Assembly (NCBI RefSeq): GCF_028198145.1
Contig: NZ_CP116338.1
Coordinates: forward strand, 682,001 to 746,000
Direction of reading: 5' to 3'
Length of the DNA: 64,000 bases
DNA from: Microbacterium sp. nov. GSS16
GTDB lineage: Bacteria > Actinomycetota > Actinomycetes > Actinomycetales > Microbacteriaceae
How positions within the stretch are numbered: position 1 is the stretch's first letter; every line of letters begins with the position of its first letter. The notes beneath the pieces were generated by a model. It was not told the origin of the DNA, made no database searches, and worked only from the letters and a program-made list of their open reading frames with translations. Positions 59,847 to 64,000 of this stretch are shown here, piece after piece. A program made the translations under genes and the position numbers.

Positions 59847-60011
59847 TCAGCTGCGTCCGAACAGCTTCGCGAAGAAGCCCGTGCGCGGCTCGCTCTCGTG
59901 CCCGCGGCACCGGTCGCTCGAGGGCACTCCGGCCATCACGCTGTCGACGTGCTGGCCGCAGCCGGCCCACGTCGTCTTGCCACAGGTTCGGCAGGTCACT
60001 GCTCGGCACAT
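59847..60011 (-). CDS. Small conserved cysteine-rich protein
   Basis: A 54-residue protein starting MCRAVTCRTCGKTTWAGCGQHVDSV, with C-x4-C-x2-C-x7-C and a later Cys-x-x-His (RCRGH), so it probably binds zinc. A basic Phe-containing tail (GFFAKLFGRS) ends it. I choose the ATG at 60011, since AGGAG lies at a suitable distance and the conserved sequence begins there; an ATG at 60038 would add nine residues. It is the first gene of the sulfide-response operon, with the CsoR-type operator about 40 bp upstream. Confidence 0.75.
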   Translation of the reverse strand: MCRAVTCRTCGKTTWAGCGQHVDSVMAGVPSSDRCRGHESEPRTGFFAKLFGRS

Positions 60012-60050
60012 CTCGCACTCCTCGGTTCGGGTATGCATAGATCGTAACCG

Positions 60051-60066
60051 ATACCCCTGGGGGTAT
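60051..60066. promoter_or_regulatory. CsoR/CstR-type operator
   Basis: ATACCCCTGGGGGTAT is an almost perfect palindrome of the form recognised by CsoR/CstR repressors (AT-rich ends flanking C-runs and G-runs). It sits about 40 bp upstream of the small cysteine-rich protein, in front of the operon that ends with the CstR-like gene, so autoregulation is likely. Confidence 0.75.
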
Positions 60067-60144
60067 AACTGTATGCGCGCTGAGTGCGCCGGAATGCGCC
60101 CTGAGTGCGCCGGCATGCACCCTCGCCCGCGGGAGGTGCAGAAG

Positions 60145-60150
60145 TAGGCT
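60145..60150 (+). promoter_or_regulatory. -10 box upstream of the membrane-anchored protein gene, probably leaderless
   Basis: TAGGCT ends nine bases before the ATG at 60160. Confidence 0.35.
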
Positions 60151-60159
60151 GGCAACATC

Positions 60160-61158
60160 ATGAACGACGTGTTGACGTGGCTCGGCCACTACTGGTGGCT
60201 GGCCTTCCCGCTGATGGGCATCGCCGGCGGCATCGGCAAGTCGTGGGAGCGCGCGTCGAAGCGCCGCCACGAGCGACGCCTCGAGACGCTGCGCCTGAAG
60301 GGCGAGATCAAGGCTGCCCAGCTCGCCGCCCGCGGGATCGCGCCGCAGCAGACGCGGAAGCAGGTGCGCGACGCCGCCGCCGAAGAGCGCGCCTCGACCG
60401 TGCAGCTGCTCGAGCGGCTCTTCAGCGAGCACGACGAGATCACCGCGCGATGGCTCGACTACGAGCTCGACGTCGCGAAGCTCATCGCCTTTCCGGCGAT
60501 GAGCGATGGGCGCCAGCCCCTGACCGCCGCGTTCCTGCGGGCGAAGAAGATCGCCGACACCCTGCGACCCGCCTCAGCCGACGCCAAGCTCAGCGAGGGG
60601 GAGATCGCCGAATACGTCGACGCAGTGGGAGATTACGCCGTCGCCTTCGACATCGCCGAGCGCGATGCCCGGCGCCTGCGCGACGCGAACTTCAGCGAAA
60701 TGGAGCGCAAGCGCCTCGACCGCGCGCGGCACCTGCTCACCGTCGCCCTCGACGACGCCGCCACGCAGGCGGAGCGCAACCTCGCATACAAGCGCGTGCG
60801 CGAGGAGCTCGACGGACTGATTCTGCTCTCGGACGAGGCGGTGGAGGTGCTCGAGCAGAAGGTCGCGGGGCAGCTCGGGTCGGGATCGACGGCGGGTGCG
60901 CCCGCTGCCGCCGCGGCTTCGATCGGTGCGCCGGCTGCCGCAGATGTCGCCGGTGCGGATGCGTCAGGTGCGCCGACGACCGATGCATCCGCGAGCGGCA
61001 CGGCGACTGGTGCGCCGACGACCGATGCATCCGCGAGCGGCACGGCGACTGCCGCGCCGACGACCGATGCACCTGCGTCCGGTACGCGCAGACCCGCTCC
61101 TTCGCCGGAGCCATCCCCCGAGCCCGAGCGCATGCCGCTGCCCAGGGAGGAGCGGTGA
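60160..61158 (+). CDS. Membrane-anchored helical protein with Ala/Thr-rich repeats
   Basis: A 332-residue protein of unknown function. Residues 1-27 form a weak hydrophobic anchor (LGHYWWLAFPLMGIAGGIG). The middle (about 30-245) is charged and helical. Residues about 250-310 are low-complexity with two near-identical TTDASASGTAT repeats and several GAP/AAP variants, and the tail is proline/glutamate-rich (PSPEPSPEPERM). The design suggests an anchored coiled-coil protein with a flexible linker. The stop overlaps the GTG of the lactonase gene. Confidence 0.6.
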   Translation: MNDVLTWLGHYWWLAFPLMGIAGGIGKSWERASKRRHERRLETLRLKGEIKAAQLAARGIAPQQTRKQVRDAAAEERASTVQLLERLFSEHDEITARWLDYELDVAKLIAFPAMSDGRQPLTAAFLRAKKIADTLRPASADAKLSEGEIAEYVDAVGDYAVAFDIAERDARRLRDANFSEMERKRLDRARHLLTVALDDAATQAERNLAYKRVREELDGLILLSDEAVEVLEQKVAGQLGSGSTAGAPAAAAASIGAPAAADVAGADASGAPTTDASASGTATGAPTTDASASGTATAAPTTDAPASGTRRPAPSPEPSPEPERMPLPREER

Positions 61159-62003
61159 GGGTTGAGAACGTCACCGGCCCGATCGCCGGTCACGCCGAGG
61201 GGCCGGTCTGGGCTGCCGCCTGGGGCGGGCTGCGGTGGGTCGACGGGGCCGCGGGCGATCTGCTCACCCTGCGCGACGACGGCGTGACGCGCCAGCACGT
61301 CGACGACGAGTTCATGGCCTTCGTGCGGCCCCGGCGTGACGGCGGCTTCGTCGCCGTCGGCGCGCGCACGCTCTACCTCGCTGACGAGGCCGACGGCGAG
61401 GCGCGTGCGGTCGCGCAACTCGGTGACGACCGCGGTGTGCGGATGAACGACGGATGCTGCGACCCCCACGGCCGACTGCTCGCCGGCTCGATGGCGTACG
61501 ACTCCGCGCCGGGGCGGGGCTCGCTGCGCCGGATCGACGCGGACCTGTCGATCAGCGTCGTGCTGCCCGAGGTCGGCATCTCGAACGGAATCGCGTTCAC
61601 CTCCGAGGGCTCGCACGCGTACTACGCCGACACGGCGACCGGCCGAGTCGACGTGTTCGACGTGTCGGACGGCGACCTCGTGAACCGGCGCCCGTTCGTG
61701 TCGATCCCCTCCGATGCCGGGGCCCCCGACGGGCTCTGCGTCGCCGCTGACGGCAGCGTGTGGGTGGCTCTCTGGGGAGGGTCGGCCGTGCACGGATACG
61801 ACAGCTCAGGTGCGCTGATCGAGAGCATCCGGCTGCCGGTGCCGCAGGTGAGCGCCTGCACCTTCGGCGGGCACGGGCTGAGCACCCTGTTCATCACCAC
61901 CTCGGCACAGGGCCTCGACGCCGATCGCGGCACCGAGGCCGGGTCGCTGTTCGCGGTCGACCTCGGCATTCGCGGCCTGCCCACCTTGCCCTTCGCCGGC
62001 TGA
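61155..62003 (+). CDS. SMP-30/gluconolactonase family protein
   Basis: A 282-residue six-bladed beta-propeller lactonase. The metal and substrate positions are visible as the N-terminal Glu in HAEGPVW, VRMNDGCCDPHGRLLAGSM, ISNGIAFTSEGSHAYYADT and APDGLCVAADGSVWVALWGG. The GTG at 61155 overlaps the preceding stop (GTGA) and has AGGGAGGAG six bases upstream. It probably hydrolyses an aldonolactone from sugar oxidation. Gluconolactone is only the family default. Confidence 0.9.
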   Translation: MRVENVTGPIAGHAEGPVWAAAWGGLRWVDGAAGDLLTLRDDGVTRQHVDDEFMAFVRPRRDGGFVAVGARTLYLADEADGEARAVAQLGDDRGVRMNDGCCDPHGRLLAGSMAYDSAPGRGSLRRIDADLSISVVLPEVGISNGIAFTSEGSHAYYADTATGRVDVFDVSDGDLVNRRPFVSIPSDAGAPDGLCVAADGSVWVALWGGSAVHGYDSSGALIESIRLPVPQVSACTFGGHGLSTLFITTSAQGLDADRGTEAGSLFAVDLGIRGLPTLPFAG

Positions 62004-62011
62004 GGCGGGTC

Positions 62012-62093
62012 GCCGACACCCCCACTTCGCATCGACACCCCCAGCTAGGGGCGCCCGCAGGTGGGGGTCTCGGCGCCAAATGGGGGTGTCGGC
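62012..62093. repeat. Inverted repeat after the lactonase gene
   Basis: GCCGACACCCCCA at 62012-62024 and its exact complement at 62081-62093 enclose further CGACACCCCC and GGTGGGGG segments, so alternative foldings are possible. It may act as terminator of the lactonase transcript. Its CCGACAC core is also seen in the 67-bp palindromes. Confidence 0.6.
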
Positions 62094-62159
62094 AAAACGG
62101 GGACGGCGGCTCGCGGCGGCAGGAGGGGCCGCGGATAACGGCCGGGCAGGGGCCCGGCG

Positions 62160-62165
62160 TAGAGT
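62160..62165 (+). promoter_or_regulatory. -10 box of the oxidoreductase gene, probably leaderless
   Basis: TAGAGT ends six bases before the ATG at 62172. Confidence 0.4.
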
Positions 62166-62171
62166 CGGGCC

Positions 62172-63083
62172 ATGGAGAGCACGCTGAGGGTGGGGATCGT
62201 AGGGGCGGGCGGCATCGCGCCGATGCACATCGAGGGCTGGCTGGCCCTGGGCGCCGAGGTCGCGATACTGCGGAGGACGGATGCTGATGTGCTCGCCAGT
62301 CGCTACGGCATCCGGGTCATCGGCGGTCTCGACGAGCTGATCGACGCGGTCGACGTCGTCGACACCATCAGCCCCACCTCGACGCACCTCGACATCGCCC
62401 GTGCCGCCTTCGCCCGCGGACGGCACGTCGTGTGCGAGAAGCCGCTCGCTGGCAGCACCGCGGACGCCCAGGAGATCATCGACGCCGCCGATCGGGCTGG
62501 AATGCGCCTGTTCCCCGCGCACGTCGTGCGGTACTTCGAGGGATACCGCGACCTGCACGACCTCGTCGGCACGATCGGCACGCTCACCGAGCTCACGTTC
62601 CGTCGCACGGTCGCGGCGCCCGATTCGGCGTGGTTCTACGCCGAGGATGCCGGCGGCGGGGTCATCCGAGACCTGATGATCCACGACATCGACCAAGCGC
62701 TGTGGCTGGCCGGATCCGTCGTCGAGGTCTCGGCGACGCAGGACCCACCCGCGGTCGGGGATCGGGTCTCGCCTCCGGTCTCGGCGCACGTCACCCTCAC
62801 GCATGCGAACGGGGCGATCAGCCACCTGCGCGCCGACTGGCTCGAGCCGGGCACGCCGTTCCGGTCGATGGTCGAGGTGGCCGGTTCCGAGGGCATCCTG
62901 CGTTTCGACACCGACCTCGACCCCGCCGGTGCCGATCCGTATCGCGCTCAGCTCGCGGACTTCGCCGAGGCCATCCGCACCGGGGGCGCGGCGCGTGTCA
63001 CCGCCGTCGACGGACTGGCGGCGGTCGCCGTGGTGGATGCCGCGTATGCATCACTCGCGGGAAAGCGTCCGATCATGTTCTGA
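62172..63083 (+). CDS. Gfo/Idh/MocA-family NAD(P)-dependent oxidoreductase
   Basis: A 303-residue dehydrogenase. The N-terminal Rossmann fold has LRVGIVGAGGIAPMHIEGW. The EKP motif (HVVCEKPLAGS) and the catalytic region GGGVIRDLMIHDIDQALWL are intact. The C-terminal beta-sheet domain follows. Members oxidise sugars, inositols or sugar-derived acids, and the exact substrate is open. A lactonase gene just upstream on the same strand suggests shared sugar metabolism, although the two are separated by a 168-bp gap with a palindrome. Confidence 0.9.
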   Translation: MESTLRVGIVGAGGIAPMHIEGWLALGAEVAILRRTDADVLASRYGIRVIGGLDELIDAVDVVDTISPTSTHLDIARAAFARGRHVVCEKPLAGSTADAQEIIDAADRAGMRLFPAHVVRYFEGYRDLHDLVGTIGTLTELTFRRTVAAPDSAWFYAEDAGGGVIRDLMIHDIDQALWLAGSVVEVSATQDPPAVGDRVSPPVSAHVTLTHANGAISHLRADWLEPGTPFRSMVEVAGSEGILRFDTDLDPAGADPYRAQLADFAEAIRTGGAARVTAVDGLAAVAVVDAAYASLAGKRPIMF

Positions 63084-63266
63084 CCGCCCCGCGACAGCCG
63101 GCCCGCGGGAGGCCGGCGGGCCGCGAGAGGCAGCCGGCCTGCGGGAGACGCCCGGCCTGCGGGAGGCAGGCGGGCCGCGGGAGCCAGCCGGCCCGGCCTG
63201 GGGCCGGAGCCGACCCGGAGCCCGGCCTGCGAAGCCCGCGCTTGCACCGGGACCCCGTTACGTTCT

Positions 63267-63333
63267 GGGGGCCGACACGCCAGATGTCGGACGGATGCCG
63301 CGAAAGCGTCCGACATGTGGCGTGTCGGCCCCC
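63267..63333. repeat. 67-bp dispersed palindrome, copy 2
   Basis: Same layout as copy 1 at 57616-57682: two 27-bp arms starting GGGGGCCGACAC and ending GTGTCGGCCCCC, with a 13-base loop. The arms are closely similar between copies while the loops differ. The flank CGTTACGTTCTGGGGGCC resembles the reverse complement of the 37-bp unit start. Confidence 0.85.
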
Positions 63334-63365
63334 GAAGTGCACCGGCGAATCGGCACCGCGGGCAC

Positions 63366-63442
63366 GATGCGGGCCGGATGCGGGCCGGATGCGGGCCGGA
63401 TGCGGGCCGGATGCGGGCCGGATGCGGGCCGGATACGGGCCG
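63366..63442. repeat. 11-bp tandem repeat, seven copies
   Basis: GATGCGGGCCG is repeated six times without change and a seventh time with one substitution (GATACGGGCCG). The period is not a multiple of three and no gene spans it. Confidence 0.9.
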
Positions 63443-63527
63443 CATGCGCGCCCGATGTGTGGCCCCTCCGGCACGTGCGGGCCGGATGCGGGCATCTCGG
63501 CACGTTCGGGACGGGGGTCTGGTGCCC

Positions 63528-64000
63528 TCAGCGGCCGAAGCCGAGCGGACGCACCAGGACGTGTCGCCGGTCACGAACCCAGACGACACCCGCATCGCGG
63601 TGCTCGGCGCGGGTCGCGAAGCGGTAGCGATACGAGACGACGCGCACCCACACCGGTCGCTCCCCGTCGAACGGATCGCGATGCAGCATCCGCAGTGTCG
63701 GTCGGTCGGCCTCGAGAAGACGCACGAGGAACACCGTGAACCAGTCGTCGAGCGAGCGGCCCAGCGGCAGAAACCACATCAGCCAGTCGAGCCGCAGGTG
63801 GTACGGCGCGAACTGCCGTGGGATCCGGCGCAGGGCGCCGGGCTTGCCCTTGAACTCGTACTCGCGCCAGTCCGCGGCATCCGGATCGGCATCGGTGGTT
63901 CCCTCCACGACGTACTCGATGCGCTGCTTCGTCACCGTGCCGAACGCGCCATAGGCGTTGCCGAGCTGCCACCGGTTGAAGCTCGCGTTCATCAGCTGGC
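63528..64000 (-). CDS. Lipase maturation factor family protein (C-terminal part, runs off right edge)
   Basis: At least 154 residues of the C-terminus, reading in from the window edge. The segments LGNAYGAFGTVTKQRIEYVVEGT, WREYEFKGKPGALRRIPRQFAPYHLRLDWLMWFLPLG, LLEADRPTLRMLHRDPFDGE and VWVRVVSYRYRF match the conserved C-terminal domain of LMF1-type proteins. These have N-terminal membrane helices, which would lie outside the window. The frame stays open to the edge beyond the ATG at 63992, so that codon is probably internal. Confidence 0.88.
   Translation of the reverse strand, partial: QLMNASFNRWQLGNAYGAFGTVTKQRIEYVVEGTTDADPDAADWREYEFKGKPGALRRIPRQFAPYHLRLDWLMWFLPLGRSLDDWFTVFLVRLLEADRPTLRMLHRDPFDGERPVWVRVVSYRYRFATRAEHRDAGVVWVRDRRHVLVRPLGFGR

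Larger units (their letters stand above)
63084..63527. other. Gap rich in repeats, no gene
   Basis: A 444-bp, extremely GC-rich gap. From 63085 to about 63235 it carries degenerate copies of GCCGGCCTGCGGGAG; then comes a 67-bp palindrome (63267-63333), an 11-bp tandem array (63366-63442), and more GCGGGCCGGATGC-like sequence to 63500. Translated frames here are low-complexity artefacts. Confidence 0.75.

Noticed and set aside
63073..63500. Proline/arginine-rich frames in the last gap
   Set aside because: They translate the 11-bp and other tandem repeats in all frames and match no family.
1..64000. tRNA, rRNA, riboswitch or insertion sequence
   Set aside because: I looked for cloverleaf-like ends, conserved rRNA words and transposase motifs (DDE, IS termini) and saw none; a covariance-model search would be needed to exclude small ncRNAs.

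Overview
The window is a high-GC actinobacterial chromosome segment. GC-rich codon use, GTG starts, TAGRNT-type -10 boxes placed directly before start codons, an ABC-type UvrA paralog, a PD-(D/E)XK operon and the over-used GGATGCC/GGCATCC context all suggest a member of Microbacteriaceae, most likely Microbacterium. This placement is inference from sequence style and gene content. No rRNA, tRNA or CRISPR array was seen.

Region 1 (1-4609) is a lower-GC defence island. It holds the N-terminus of a NaeI-like restriction enzyme, its m5C methyltransferase, a divergent Vsr mismatch endonuclease, a coupled MazG-like pyrophosphohydrolase plus GIY-YIG/DUF2075 helicase pair, and a small membrane protein.

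Region 2 (4886-30494) is a 25-kb catabolic cluster. It has two FAH-family hydrolases, acetoacetyl-CoA synthetase, a cupin protein, an SDR, a vanillyl-alcohol-oxidase-type flavoprotein with an AraC regulator, a ribose-type ABC importer, an EthD-like protein, an old-yellow-enzyme-type reductase, a signal-less binding protein, a type I extradiol dioxygenase, an FAD hydroxylase, a LysR regulator, an aldehyde dehydrogenase, a cyclodeaminase-family protein, a DapA-family aldolase, a hotdog thioesterase, a thiolase and a TetR repressor. Six promoters carry versions of one 15-bp palindrome, GATACGnnnCGTATC, which ties the cluster into one regulon. The enzymes fit uptake, side-chain oxidation, ring hydroxylation, meta-cleavage and conversion of acetoacetate to acetyl-CoA for an aromatic compound that I cannot identify.

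Region 3 (30551-38767) begins at a truncated VapC-type PIN remnant. It holds a frameshifted S1-like gene, a DsrE-like gene, and a four-gene overlapping operon (MHS transporter, sulfatase, polyol-type dehydrogenase, PfkB kinase) divergent from a SorC-type regulator. This looks like a pathway for a sulfated sugar or polyol.

Region 4 (38869-43502) looks like a polymorphic-toxin or type VII-like locus, including proteins built from three copies of an unrecognised module. It is followed by a UvrA-like gene (43596-46223) whose 3' end runs into a DsrE remnant.

Region 5 (46286-50455) is a minus-strand operon of four genes joined by 4-base overlaps: an unknown protein, a Cys/His-rich small protein, a PD-(D/E)XK nuclease and a two-helix membrane protein. 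It is the best candidate here for an undescribed defence system.

Region 6 (50698-64000) is mostly core: a pyridoxamine-oxidase-like protein, an FHA protein, purL, 6-phosphogluconate dehydrogenase, a DksA/TraR zinc-finger protein, and a persulfide-type operon (small Cys protein, CoA-disulfide reductase-rhodanese, CstR-like repressor) with a matching operator. It then has an SMP-30-type lactonase, a Gfo/Idh/MocA dehydrogenase and a partial lipase-maturation-factor gene. Its intergenic gaps carry palindromic and tandem repeat families, including a 67-bp palindrome present twice.
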